From Muribaculaceae bacterium (GTDB lineage Bacteria; Bacteroidota; Bacteroidia; Bacteroidales; Muribaculaceae), in contig JAFVCX010000142.1 in NCBI GenBank assembly GCA_017478855.1, positions 1 to 32,778 of the forward strand: a stretch of 32,778 nucleotides of DNA, in the 5' to 3' direction. Shown one piece after another: positions 15,686-23,640 of this stretch. Within the stretch, counting starts at the first letter, position 1. The number at the start of each line of letters is the position of its first letter. The notes under the pieces are model-generated. The model saw only the letters and a list, made by a program, of their open reading frames with translations. It did no database searches and was not told the DNA's origin. The position numbers and the translations under genes are program-made.

Positions 15686-15946
15686 ATGGCAAACCATAAA
15701 TCAGCTATCAAAAGAATCCGCCAGTCGGAAACTCGCCGACTTCGCAACCGTTACTATGCAAAGACGATGCGCAACGCAGTGCGTAAGTTGCGTGCGATGA
15801 CCGACAAGACCGAGGCCGAGGCCGCTTATAAGAAGGTGTCGTCGATGCTCGATCGTCTTGCTGGCCGTAACATCATCTCGAAGAACAAGGCTTCGAACCT
15901 GAAGTCGAAGTTGGCGTTGCACATCAACAAGATTAACGCTGCTTGA
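15686..15946 (+). CDS. rpsT: 30S ribosomal protein S20
   Basis: The 86-residue basic protein begins [20 protein letters not shown], the classical S20 opening, and ends [13 protein letters not shown]. It is an all-helical primary binder of 16S rRNA in the small subunit. Length is normal for the family. The start follows the conserved MANHKSA. It is sandwiched between two identical tRNA-Glu genes (39 bases before, 36 after), so its mRNA is probably released by tRNA processing on both sides. Confidence 0.98.
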   Translation: MANHKSAIKRIRQSETRRLRNRYYAKTMRNAVRKLRAMTDKTEAEAAYKKVSSMLDRLAGRNIISKNKASNLKSKLALHINKINAA

Positions 15947-15982
15947 TTCATTTGCCTCGAGGGTGAATGAAAGTGGCATAGG

Positions 15983-16054
15983 GGCCCATTCGTCTATCGG
16001 TTAGGACGCAAGATTTTCATTCTTGAAAGAGCAGTTCGACTCTGCTATGGGCTA
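15983..16054 (+). tRNA. tRNA-Glu (TTC), copy 2
   Basis: All 72 bases match the copy at 15575-15646, including the TTC anticodon. The identity ends one base after the discriminator. Here the discriminator A is followed by CCA (16055-16057), so a 3' CCA is present in the DNA, unlike in copy 1; this may be by chance. A terminator hairpin begins 7 bases after the tRNA. Confidence 0.97.
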
Positions 16055-16060
16055 CCACCC

Positions 16061-16090
16061 AAGCGTTAAGCGTGAGGCTTAACGCTTTTT
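16061..16090 (+). terminator. Rho-independent terminator after the second tRNA-Glu
   Basis: A perfect 11-base stem, AAGCGTTAAGC (16061-16071) with GCTTAACGCTT (16077-16087), encloses the loop GTGAG. It is followed by TTT, making a run of five T with the end of the stem. It closes the tRNA-Glu/rpsT/tRNA-Glu transcript. Confidence 0.88.
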
Positions 16091-16145
16091 GTCGTATCTT
16101 GTGGTGTCGCCGGCAGGTTGTGCCGGCGCAGAAAAAATGAAGCTG

Positions 16146-16179
16146 TTTGGCTCTATGTCGGCGAAATTGATTAACTTTG
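16146..16179 (+). promoter_or_regulatory. Promoter for rpoN
   Basis: TTTG at 16146-16149 and TAACTTTG at 16172-16179 match the two Bacteroidota elements, with a 22-base spacer. The start near 16186 gives a leader of about 20 bases before the ATG at 16207. Confidence 0.6.
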
Positions 16180-16206
16180 TGAATCCTATCAAAATGAGGC
16201 TTGACT

Positions 16207-17691
16207 ATGGCACAGCAGAATAAACAGATTACCAAGCAGACGGGCACCCTCACGCAGAAGCAGGTGCAACAGCAGCGGCTCATGCGGCAGCTGGGCAGCG
16301 TGGTGGAGCAGACCAATCTGGAGATTGAGGATTATGTGCGTCAAGAGCTGGGTGACAATCCCGCGCTGGAGCCGTCGGCCGACGATGCCGGTGGCGACCT
16401 GAACCGCACCGATGAGGAGGGCAAGCTCTCTCGTGACACGAGCGAGGACATCACGCCCAACGACGACTGGGAAGACAGCGGCCAGCAGCTGGTGCGCACC
16501 CGAGGGGGCGGCTTGCGGGCGAGCGACAGCGATTTTCCACCCGAACCACTTATTGTGAATGAAACATCGCTCATCGACTACCTGATGGGCCAACTTGAAG
16601 AGCAGGGACTTGACCCGCAGGAGCGCGTGATTGCCGAGCAGGTGATAGGCAACATTGACGATAAGGGCTATTTAAGGCGCGATGCCGCCTCGATTGCCGA
16701 TGACCTTGCCTTTGACGGCGTGACTCTTGTGGACGATGGCCTTGAGCGTGAGGTGGAAACTGCCGATGTGACGCGCGTGGTCAAGCGCGTGCAGCAGCTC
16801 GACCCTCCGGGCATAGGAGCCACAAGCGTGCAGGAGTGCCTGCTGTTGCAGCTCGCACGCAAAGACACCGCGCAGGCCCGGTTGGCCCATAAAATGCTGA
16901 GCGACTACTTTGATGATTATGCAAGCCATAATTATGGCCGCATCATGACGGCTCTGCACCTCACCACCGAACAAATGGGCGAGCTGACACGTGAAATCAG
17001 GCGACTCGACCCGCATCCGGGCAGCCAGCTGGCTCCGTCGAGCAGCACCCACAGCGCACAAATCACGCCCGACTTTATCATAGAGAGTGCCGGCGACGGT
17101 TTCACCATCACGCTGGTGAACTCCATTCCCGAGCTGCAAATCTCAGAGAGTTATCAGTCGCTGGCCACAGCCGATGCAGCTACCAAAGCCCGCAAAGCCG
17201 TGCGCGACGATGCCAAGAAGAAGGTGGATCGCGCCAGCGACTTGATTGAGCTGCTCAAAATGCGGCAGCAGACGCTATGGCGCATCATCAACGCCATCTT
17301 CACTCGCCAGCGCGAGTATTTTGCCAGTCAGGGAGATGAAACTTGCCTGAAGCCCATGATTCTCGACGACGTGGCCAAAGATGTGGGTTGCCACCCCTCG
17401 GTGATTTCTCGTGCCAATGCCAACAAGTATGTGCAGATGCCGTGGGGCACGAAACCGCTGAAGTTCTTCTTCAGTGAGGCCGTGGGCGACGCTTCGAGCA
17501 AGGCCATACAGGAAACGCTGCGCACGCTGGTGGCCGGCGAAGACCACGAGAATCCGCTCAACGACAAGGAACTGTGCGACCTGCTGGCCGAGCGTGGCTA
17601 CACCGTGGCACGGCGCACGGTGGCCAAATATCGCGACCAACTGCACTTGCCCTCGGCCCAACAACGCAAGAAACGTTATCAACACCCCTGA
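16207..17691 (+). CDS. rpoN: RNA polymerase sigma-54 factor
   Basis: The 494-residue product directs RNA polymerase to -24/-12 promoters that need an AAA+ activator. Region I at the N-terminus is Gln/Leu-rich (LTQKQVQQQRLMRQLGSVVE) and ends NPALE. An acidic region II follows (about 60-110). The core-binding and helix-turn-helix part includes IGNIDDKGYL and CHPSVISRANANKYVQMPWG. The RpoN box is present near the C-terminus as ARRTVAKYRDQL. Length is normal. The ATG at 16207 is preferred to a TTG two codons earlier. The PAP2-like gene starts 5 bases after the stop, so at least these two are co-transcribed. No sigma-54 activator gene is seen in the window. Confidence 0.96.
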   Translation: MAQQNKQITKQTGTLTQKQVQQQRLMRQLGSVVEQTNLEIEDYVRQELGDNPALEPSADDAGGDLNRTDEEGKLSRDTSEDITPNDDWEDSGQQLVRTRGGGLRASDSDFPPEPLIVNETSLIDYLMGQLEEQGLDPQERVIAEQVIGNIDDKGYLRRDAASIADDLAFDGVTLVDDGLEREVETADVTRVVKRVQQLDPPGIGATSVQECLLLQLARKDTAQARLAHKMLSDYFDDYASHNYGRIMTALHLTTEQMGELTREIRRLDPHPGSQLAPSSSTHSAQITPDFIIESAGDGFTITLVNSIPELQISESYQSLATADAATKARKAVRDDAKKKVDRASDLIELLKMRQQTLWRIINAIFTRQREYFASQGDETCLKPMILDDVAKDVGCHPSVISRANANKYVQMPWGTKPLKFFFSEAVGDASSKAIQETLRTLVAGEDHENPLNDKELCDLLAERGYTVARRTVAKYRDQLHLPSAQQRKKRYQHP

Positions 17692-17696
17692 CCGAC

Positions 17697-18344
17697 ATGA
17701 AGAAAGTATCCCGTTTCACCTTCAACCGATTGCTGGCCGCTTCGGCCCGATTTTTCAGCACGGTGATGTCGCCCTTGCTGATGCCCACCTATGGTGCCTT
17801 CTTGGTGCTGTGGGCCTCGGTGCTGTGCCTGCTGCCGAGCGGCACCCGTGTGACGGTGCTGGTGATGGTGCTGGGCATCACATGCGTGCTGCCCATGCTG
17901 GCGATAGGCGTTTTGCATCACTATGGCCTGATTCATGATAAACAGTTCACACGGCGCACCGACCGGCTGATTCCATACGCATTCGGCCTGCTGTGCTATG
18001 TGGGAGCCGCTTTCTATTTGAGGCACATTCACTCGCCGCAATGGTTCATCATGTTTATTGCGGGCGCGGGCTTGTCGTGCTTGGTGTCGATGCTGGTGAA
18101 CTTCAAGTGGAAAATCAGTGCGCACAGTGCCGGCATAGGCGGTGTGGTGGCTTTGCTGTTCCAGCTGCATGTGCAGGGATTGAGTGCCTTCAACTTGTTT
18201 TGGGTCATCTGCGGCACAATGCTGCTGGCCGGAGTACTGGGCACCAGCCGCCTGATATTGAAGAATCACACGGTGGGGCAGGTGCTGGCCGGTTTTGCCA
18301 ACGGCTACCTGTGTGTGATGCTGATGATGAAATATTTGGGATGA
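17697..18344 (+). CDS. PAP2-like integral membrane protein (altered catalytic motif)
   Basis: The 215-residue product has about six hydrophobic helices. Two segments recall the acid phosphatase motifs of PAP2 enzymes: [13 protein letters not shown] (137-149), in the place of PSGH, and [18 protein letters not shown] (183-200), which keeps SRx5H (Ser184, Arg185, His191). The residue three after that His-plus-one, usually Asp, is Gln195. [14 protein letters not shown] (81-94) may stand for KX6RP. PAP2 enzymes remove phosphate from lipids such as undecaprenyl diphosphate or lipid A. The start at 17697 is the first ATG after the rpoN stop; earlier in-frame codons lie inside rpoN. purE starts 25 bases downstream. 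The fold is likely, but activity is uncertain because of the changed residues. Confidence 0.75.
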   Translation: MKKVSRFTFNRLLAASARFFSTVMSPLLMPTYGAFLVLWASVLCLLPSGTRVTVLVMVLGITCVLPMLAIGVLHHYGLIHDKQFTRRTDRLIPYAFGLLCYVGAAFYLRHIHSPQWFIMFIAGAGLSCLVSMLVNFKWKISAHSAGIGGVVALLFQLHVQGLSAFNLFWVICGTMLLAGVLGTSRLILKNHTVGQVLAGFANGYLCVMLMMKYLG

Positions 18345-18369
18345 TTTTTTGAAAATAATAACCGACACA

Positions 18370-18894
18370 ATGAGTGAACATAAAACAATGAATCCGCTGG
18401 TGAGCATCATCATGGGCAGCACAAGTGACCTGCCTGTTATGGAAAAGGCCTGCCAATGGCTTGACGACCATCAGATTCCCTTTGAGGTGAACGCTCTCTC
18501 GGCGCATCGCACTCCGCAGGCTGTGGAGGCTTTCGCTCGTGCCGCCGCCGGCCGGGGAGTGGAGGTGATTATCGCCGCCGCCGGCATGGCCGCCGCCTTG
18601 CCGGGCGTGATAGCCGCTCAAACGACCCTTCCCGTGATAGGCGTACCCATTAAGGGAATGCTCGATGGACTTGACGCTTTGCTGAGCATCGTGCAGATGC
18701 CTCCGGGCATTCCTGTGGCCACGGTGGGGGTCAATGCCGCCCAAAACGCCGCTGTGCTGGCGGCACAGATTTTGGCTCTCTCGCATGAGGATGTGGCCGA
18801 GAATGTGGCGAAATTCAAATCGTCGCTGGTTGCAAAAATCGCGAAAGCCAATGATGACTTGGCCGCGGTGCAATATTCATATAAAACGAATTAA
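18370..18894 (+). CDS. purE: N5-carboxyaminoimidazole ribonucleotide mutase
   Basis: The 174-residue product is class I PurE, which converts N5-CAIR to CAIR in purine synthesis. The signature [19 protein letters not shown] lies near residues 16-34, followed by [24 protein letters not shown] and [20 protein letters not shown], all active-site segments of the family. The ATG at 18370 is preferred over an upstream TTG; an internal ATG seven codons on (MNPLVS) is also possible. The gene follows the PAP2-like gene by 25 bases and precedes ispG by 11, so it is inside an rpoN-to-ispG operon. purK is not in the window. Confidence 0.96.
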   Translation: MSEHKTMNPLVSIIMGSTSDLPVMEKACQWLDDHQIPFEVNALSAHRTPQAVEAFARAAAGRGVEVIIAAAGMAAALPGVIAAQTTLPVIGVPIKGMLDGLDALLSIVQMPPGIPVATVGVNAAQNAAVLAAQILALSHEDVAENVAKFKSSLVAKIAKANDDLAAVQYSYKTN

Positions 18895-18905
18895 AGAGCC
18901 TGATT

Positions 18906-20549
18906 ATGGCAAGTGTGTTTGACTATCGCCGCCGCCCCACGCTGACCGTGCATGTGGGCGAGTTGACCATAGGAAGTGACTCGCCGGTGCGCATCCAGTC
19001 GATGACCAACACCGACACCAACGATGTGGAACGCAGCGCCGAACAATGCCTGCAACTGGCGCAGGCCGGTGCCGAGCTGGTGAGGCTCACGGCACAGGGC
19101 GTGCGTGAAGCCGAAAGCATGGGCATGCTGCGCAACTCGCTGCGCAAGCAAGGCTGCGAGGTGCCGCTGGTGGCCGACATTCATTTTAATCCGCGCGCCG
19201 CTTTTGCCGCCGCCGCGCTGGTGGAGAAAGTGCGCATCAATCCGGGCAACTTCGTTGACCCGGCCCGCACCTTTCGCGACCTGCATTACAGCGACGAAGA
19301 ATATCGCGCCGAACTCGGCAAGATAGCCGCCACGCTCAAGCCGTTCATAGCCTTGTGCCGTGAGCATGGCACCGCGGTGCGATTAGGCGTGAACCATGGG
19401 TCGCTCAGCGACCGCATCATGAGCCGTTATGGCAACACTCCACAAGGCATGGTGGAGAGTGTGATGGAATTCCTGCGCGTGTTTGTGGCCGAGGATTTTC
19501 ACGATGTGGTCATCTCGATGAAAGCCAGCAATGTGGTGGTGATGGTGGAGGCCGTGCGCCGCCTTGTGGTCGCCATGGATGCCGAGCAAATGCATTTTCC
19601 GCTGCACTTGGGCGTGACCGAGGCCGGTTTTGGCGAAGACGGCCGCGTGAAAAGTGCCGTGGGCATAGGCACACTCATGAACGAGGGCTTGGGCGACACG
19701 ATTCGCGTTTCGCTCAGTGAAGACCCCGTGGCCGAGATACCTGTGGCACGCAAGCTGGTGGATTACATCACGTCGCGCGAGGGGCATGAGCCTATCGTGG
19801 GCGATTATTGTCCGGGTTACAATGCTGTGACGCCGCCGCGCCGTGCCGCGCGGCAGCTGATGGGGTGCCGCTCACCGTGGGTGATCTCGTCGGCCATGCC
19901 CGAAGAAATCACCGATGCGCTCAAGCCTGATTTCTATGGAGAACAGCTCCCCGATTTAGCCGATGCCGGCCTGCTGATTATCACACCCGATAACGACAAC
20001 ATACCCGGCTCGCTGCTTCAGCAACTGCATGAGCTGGCCGCCAACGGTAGTGCCCAGCCGGTAGTGGCGAGGGTGCACTATGATGATGCCGACCCCGAAT
20101 GGCTGCAAGTGAAAGCGGCCAGCGACTTGGGCACGGTGATGATGAGTGGTTTGTGCGACGGCATCTGGATAGATGCTCCCTTTGCCGATCCCAATGAGGT
20201 GGTGCGCCTGTCGTTTGGCATTTTGCAGGCCTGCCGGCAGCGCATGAGCAAAACGGAGTTTATCTCTTGCCCATCGTGCGGCCGCACGATGTTTGACCTG
20301 CAAACCACCGTGCGCAAAGTGCAGCAAGCCACCGCCCACCTCACTCACCTCAAGATAGGGGTGATGGGCTGTGTGGTGAACGGCCACGGAGAAATGGCCG
20401 ACGCTGACTATGGCTACGTGGGTGCTGCTCGTGGACGCATCAGTTTGTATAAAGGCAAGCAATGCGTGGAAAAAAATATTCCTGAAGACGAGGCCATAAG
20501 CCACCTTGTGGCTTTGATTAAGTCGCAGGGCGATTGGGCTGACCCCTAA
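18906..20549 (+). CDS. ispG: (E)-4-hydroxy-3-methylbut-2-enyl-diphosphate synthase, long form
   Basis: The 547-residue enzyme makes HMBPP from MEcPP in the MEP isoprenoid pathway using a 4Fe-4S cluster. The N-terminal TIM-barrel opens with VRIQSMTNTDT and contains LVADIHFNPRAA and KVRINPGNF. The C-terminal reductase-like domain has ISCPSCGRT (Cys455, Cys458) and MGCVVNGHGE (Cys489, Glu496), the three cluster cysteines and the Glu ligand. About 170 extra residues lie between the two domains (roughly 270-440), the long form known in plants, Chlamydiae and Bacteroidota. It starts 11 bases after purE and ends before a strong hairpin, so it is the last gene of the rpoN operon. Confidence 0.97.
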   Translation: MASVFDYRRRPTLTVHVGELTIGSDSPVRIQSMTNTDTNDVERSAEQCLQLAQAGAELVRLTAQGVREAESMGMLRNSLRKQGCEVPLVADIHFNPRAAFAAAALVEKVRINPGNFVDPARTFRDLHYSDEEYRAELGKIAATLKPFIALCREHGTAVRLGVNHGSLSDRIMSRYGNTPQGMVESVMEFLRVFVAEDFHDVVISMKASNVVVMVEAVRRLVVAMDAEQMHFPLHLGVTEAGFGEDGRVKSAVGIGTLMNEGLGDTIRVSLSEDPVAEIPVARKLVDYITSREGHEPIVGDYCPGYNAVTPPRRAARQLMGCRSPWVISSAMPEEITDALKPDFYGEQLPDLADAGLLIITPDNDNIPGSLLQQLHELAANGSAQPVVARVHYDDADPEWLQVKAASDLGTVMMSGLCDGIWIDAPFADPNEVVRLSFGILQACRQRMSKTEFISCPSCGRTMFDLQTTVRKVQQATAHLTHLKIGVMGCVVNGHGEMADADYGYVGAARGRISLYKGKQCVEKNIPEDEAISHLVALIKSQGDWADP

Positions 20550-20570
20550 AAGAGCGTAAAAATAAAAATC

Positions 20571-20604
20571 ATGCAGCCCGAAACTGAGAGGTTTCGGGCT
20601 GCAT
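20571..20604. terminator. Bidirectional terminator between ispG and nnr
   Basis: A perfect 14-base stem, ATGCAGCCCGAAAC (20571-20584) with GTTTCGGGCTGCAT (20591-20604), encloses TGAGAG. For the minus strand the stem is followed by a T-rich stretch (reverse of the A-rich 20557-20569), a good terminator for nnr. For the plus strand only a short GTGGTTTCTT follows, so termination of ispG is weaker by sequence. Confidence 0.85.
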
Positions 20605-20656
20605 GTGGTTTCTTAAAAGAAGCTCAATGCCTTTCATTTGGGGCGAGATGCCGGCT

Positions 20657-22171
20657 TCAGCGCTTGGTGATATCGAGGAAAGCTCGACCCAGATGGTCGG
20701 CTATATCGCTGGCCATCAGTCCATAGGCGCTATGCGTGGCTGCGGCAAGGTCGCCTGCGTGGCCATGCACATAGATGCCGAGGGCTACCGCTTGGTCGGG
20801 TTTGTAGCCTTGTGCGATGAGTGAGGCAATCACTCCCGTGAGCACATCGCCGCTGCCTGCGGTGGCCATGCCTGCGTTGCCGCTGCTATTGATGTAGACT
20901 TTGCCGTCGGGGCGCACCGTCATGGTGTAGTGCCCTTTTAAGACAATGGTGATGCCCAATGTGCGCGATTCGCCAATGGCTTTTTGGAGGCGTTCTTCGT
21001 CGCTGTGATGCTCGCCGAACAGACGGTCGAACTCACTGGCATGCGGTGTGATGACGGAACCTCGCGGAATGCTGCGTAGTAACATGGGCCGGCGGGCGAT
21101 GCAGTTGAGCGCGTCGGCGTCGATGAGGCAAGGCCGGCGGAAGGTCTTCAGGAACGAATCGACGGCTTCCACGGTTTCATCGCTTGTGCCCATGCCGGGG
21201 CCCAGAGCCACCACGCTATACTGGTGGTGCATGTCGATTTGCGTGGTGAAAATCTCGTTGCGGTCAGGCTCAAAAATCACCTCGGGCAGAGCCGTCTGCA
21301 TGGGTGTGAATCCGCATCGCGGGGCGTGTACGGTGACCAGCCCTGCGCCGCTGCGCATGGCACCGCGAGCCGCGAGCTGCGCCGCTCCCATCATGCCATA
21401 ACTGCCGGCAATGAGCAAGATGGTGCCGTAGTAATACTTGCTGCTGAAAGGGTCGCGTGGCAGCACCATGTCGCGAGCGTCTTCGCGCTCAACGAGGTAG
21501 AAGTCGGTGGGGGTGGCAGCTATGGCCTCGGTGCTCATTTCAAGGTCAAGCACCTTGACGTGCCCAAGATAGCGGGCATTTTCTTGGAAGAAGAAAGAGA
21601 GGCGCCTGAAGTTGAATGTGAGCGTGAGGTCGGCACAAACGATGTTGCGCGGGTCGGTGCCCATGTTCCACTCGCCGAAAAGTCCTGTGGGTACGTCGAT
21701 CGACACGACGTAGGCTCCGCTATTGTTGATGTATTGCACCAGTGCTGTGTAGCCTCCGCGCAAGGGCTCGCGCAGTCCCGCGCCGAAGAGCCCGTCGATC
21801 ACCACATCGTTTTCGCCCAGTTCCACGGGGTCGAAAGTCTTGGTGACCTCGGTGAACTCAATGCCTTCGAGGCCCAGCAGACGGTCGCGGTTGGTGGAGC
21901 AGCACTTGGAGAGGCTGGAACGGATGTTGAACAAATACACTTCGGGGCGATAGCCTTGCTCGTGCAACAGCCGTGCCACGGCCAGCGCGTCGCCGCCGTT
22001 GTTGCCCGGCCCGGCAAAGATGACGATGCGTTTCGACACACGCCATCGCGCAATGATTTCAAAGGAAACGGCCTCGGCGGCACGCTCCATCATGTCGAGC
22101 ATAGAAATGTTTTCTTGGTCGATGGTTTTCTCTTCGATGCGGCGAATGCCGTCGGTGGTGAATATCTTCAT
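20657..22171 (-). CDS. nnr: Bifunctional NAD(P)H-hydrate repair enzyme (epimerase + dehydratase)
   Basis: The 504-residue protein repairs damaged NADH and NADPH hydrates. The N-terminal YjeF/NnrE domain (about 1-215) epimerises the S and R forms; it contains VIFAGPGNNGGDALAVAR at about 49-66 and VSIDVPTGL near 155. The C-terminal ribokinase-like NnrD domain (about 225-504) dehydrates the S form using ADP or ATP; LLIAGSYGMMGAAQLAARGA, VALGPGMGTSDET, DADALN, ITPHASEFDRL and ATAGSGDVLTGVIASL are its motifs. Fusion of both domains is usual in bacteria. It is convergent with ispG across a shared hairpin and divergent from hpt. Confidence 0.96.
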   Translation of the reverse strand: MKIFTTDGIRRIEEKTIDQENISMLDMMERAAEAVSFEIIARWRVSKRIVIFAGPGNNGGDALAVARLLHEQGYRPEVYLFNIRSSLSKCCSTNRDRLLGLEGIEFTEVTKTFDPVELGENDVVIDGLFGAGLREPLRGGYTALVQYINNSGAYVVSIDVPTGLFGEWNMGTDPRNIVCADLTLTFNFRRLSFFFQENARYLGHVKVLDLEMSTEAIAATPTDFYLVEREDARDMVLPRDPFSSKYYYGTILLIAGSYGMMGAAQLAARGAMRSGAGLVTVHAPRCGFTPMQTALPEVIFEPDRNEIFTTQIDMHHQYSVVALGPGMGTSDETVEAVDSFLKTFRRPCLIDADALNCIARRPMLLRSIPRGSVITPHASEFDRLFGEHHSDEERLQKAIGESRTLGITIVLKGHYTMTVRPDGKVYINSSGNAGMATAGSGDVLTGVIASLIAQGYKPDQAVALGIYVHGHAGDLAAATHSAYGLMASDIADHLGRAFLDITKR

Positions 22172-22252
22172 AGCGGATGCAAGGTAAAATTCGGTTCAAA
22201 AAAGATGGTGCCTCTAAATTGCTCGTGTGGGCTATTGGAGCAATGAAACATG

Positions 22253-22260
22253 CAAAGTTA
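22253..22260 (-). promoter_or_regulatory. Probable promoter -7 element for nnr
   Basis: On the minus strand this reads TAACTTTG followed by C, a full match to TAnnTTTG. No clear TTTG lies at the right distance upstream. The predicted start near 22246 leaves a leader of about 75 bases. Confidence 0.5.
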
Positions 22261-22331
22261 ATGTTTTTTTATTTGATTCACGCATGAAACAGAGGAAATT
22301 TGTTGCAATTTTTAGATTCGCGTGGCAAAAG

Positions 22332-22363
22332 TTTGCGCATGACGGGATTGTTGCGTAAATTTG
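22332..22363 (+). promoter_or_regulatory. Promoter for hpt-adk
   Basis: TTTG at 22332-22335 and TAAATTTG at 22356-22363 are separated by 20 bases. Both elements and the spacing match the Bacteroidota consensus fully. The start near 22370 gives a leader of about 25 bases before hpt. Confidence 0.78.
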
Positions 22364-22394
22364 CAATCTGTCAATAACTATTAAACCTGCTTTT

Positions 22395-22940
22395 ATGCCT
22401 TTAGTAACGTATCAGGGGCTCACGTTTGAGCCTTATTTGACCCGAGAGGAGATTGCCCGCCAAGTGGAGCGTGTGGCCGCCGAGATTAAGCGTGATTGCA
22501 CGACCGACAACCCCCTGTTTTTGTGTGTGCTTAACGGCGCATTTATGTTTGCCGCCGATTTGTTTCGCGCTTGCGACCTTGCCCGCGCCGAAATCACGTT
22601 CATCCGCTTCAAGTCCTATGAGGGCACCTCGTCCACGGGCAAGGTGCGTGAGATTATGGGACTCCACGAAGACATTTCCGGCCGCGAGGTGATTATCATT
22701 GAGGATATTGTGGACACGGGTGTGACGGCTCATCAGCTGCGCAAAATGCTGCTGGAGCATAATCCCAAAAGCGTGAAGATGGCAACCCTCCTGTTTAAGC
22801 CCGGCTCGCTGAAGATAGGCGACAATCCTGAATATGTGGGCTTTGAGATTCCCTCAAAGTTCATCATTGGTTATGGCTTGGACCTCGACGGCATGGCCCG
22901 CAACTTGAGCGACATCTATGTGCTCAAGAAAGACGAGTGA
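22395..22940 (+). CDS. hpt: Hypoxanthine phosphoribosyltransferase
   Basis: The 181-residue type I phosphoribosyltransferase salvages hypoxanthine (and probably guanine) to the nucleotide using PRPP. The PRPP-binding motif VIIIEDIVDTGVTAHQL lies at about 100-115, with the conserved acidic pair and the T-G-x-T-type loop. LFLCVLNGAFMFAADL (about 41-56) contains the pyrophosphate loop and ITFIRFKSYEGTSSTGKV the flexible catalytic loop. The C-terminal VGFEIPSKFIIGYGLDLDG matches the purine-binding hood of HPRTs. Length is normal. It has its own promoter and is followed by adk after 33 bases, a two-gene purine unit. Confidence 0.95.
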   Translation: MPLVTYQGLTFEPYLTREEIARQVERVAAEIKRDCTTDNPLFLCVLNGAFMFAADLFRACDLARAEITFIRFKSYEGTSSTGKVREIMGLHEDISGREVIIIEDIVDTGVTAHQLRKMLLEHNPKSVKMATLLFKPGSLKIGDNPEYVGFEIPSKFIIGYGLDLDGMARNLSDIYVLKKDE

Positions 22941-22973
22941 TTTTTTTGAGAAACTTTATAAACCAACTGCCTT

Positions 22974-23549
22974 ATGCTTAATATAGTGATTTTTGGTGCC
23001 CCCGGCTCGGGCAAAGGCACCCAGAGTGACAAAATTATTGATAAGTATGACTTGTTCCACATCAGCACCGGCGATGTGCTGCGCGACAACATCAAGCGCG
23101 GCACCGAGCTGGGAGCCACAGCCAAAAGCTACATTGATCAGGGACAGCTCATCCCCGATGAGCTGATGATTAGCATCTTGGCCGATGTGCTCGACGCTAA
23201 TAAGGAAGCTGCTGTGAATGGTGTGATCTTCGACGGTTTTCCCCGCACCATCGCCCAAGCCGAGGCATTAGAGGCCATGCTGCAAGAGCGTGGCACCGCC
23301 GTGAGCGCTGTGGTGGGGCTTGAAGTGCCCGAAGAAGAACTGATAGAGCGCATCATTTTGCGTGGCAAGCAAACGGGCCGTAGCGACGATAACATGGAAA
23401 CGGTGAAAAACCGCCTGAATGTGTATCACAATCAAACGTCGCCCCTTAAGGAATTTTACCAGAAGCGTGGCCTGTATAAGGCCATCAAAGGCACGGGTAA
23501 GATTGAAGAAATCTTTGGCGACATCGCTGCCGCTATCGACGCGCTTTGA
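22974..23549 (+). CDS. adk: Adenylate kinase (short form)
   Basis: The 191-residue enzyme interconverts ATP + AMP and 2 ADP. The Walker A loop is FGAPGSGKGTQ (7-17). The AMP site shows HISTGDVLRDNIKRGTELG and the ADK signature is FDGFPRTIAQAEAL (about 82-95). The lid is short, without the four-cysteine zinc site, as in short bacterial and cytosolic eukaryotic enzymes. It lies 33 bases after hpt on the same strand and ends before a strong hairpin shared with the convergent PorE-like gene. Confidence 0.97.
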   Translation: MLNIVIFGAPGSGKGTQSDKIIDKYDLFHISTGDVLRDNIKRGTELGATAKSYIDQGQLIPDELMISILADVLDANKEAAVNGVIFDGFPRTIAQAEALEAMLQERGTAVSAVVGLEVPEEELIERIILRGKQTGRSDDNMETVKNRLNVYHNQTSPLKEFYQKRGLYKAIKGTGKIEEIFGDIAAAIDAL

Positions 23550-23584
23550 TTCCTCTCCACCCGAATTGTTTCAACAAAATCATG

Positions 23585-23621
23585 CAACGGGGGCGCAGGT
23601 TTTTACACCTCGCCCCCGTTG
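23585..23621. terminator. Bidirectional terminator between adk and the PorE-like gene
   Basis: CAACGGGGGCG (23585-23595) pairs perfectly with CGCCCCCGTTG (23611-23621). An inner AGGT/ACCT extension encloses TTTTAC. The flanking ACAAAA and TTTTGT can also pair and provide a T-rich tail in each direction (GTTTTGT plus; ATTTTGTTG minus). It sits between two convergent stops. Confidence 0.87.
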
Positions 23622-23640
23622 TTTTGTCAGCAAAAAGGGA

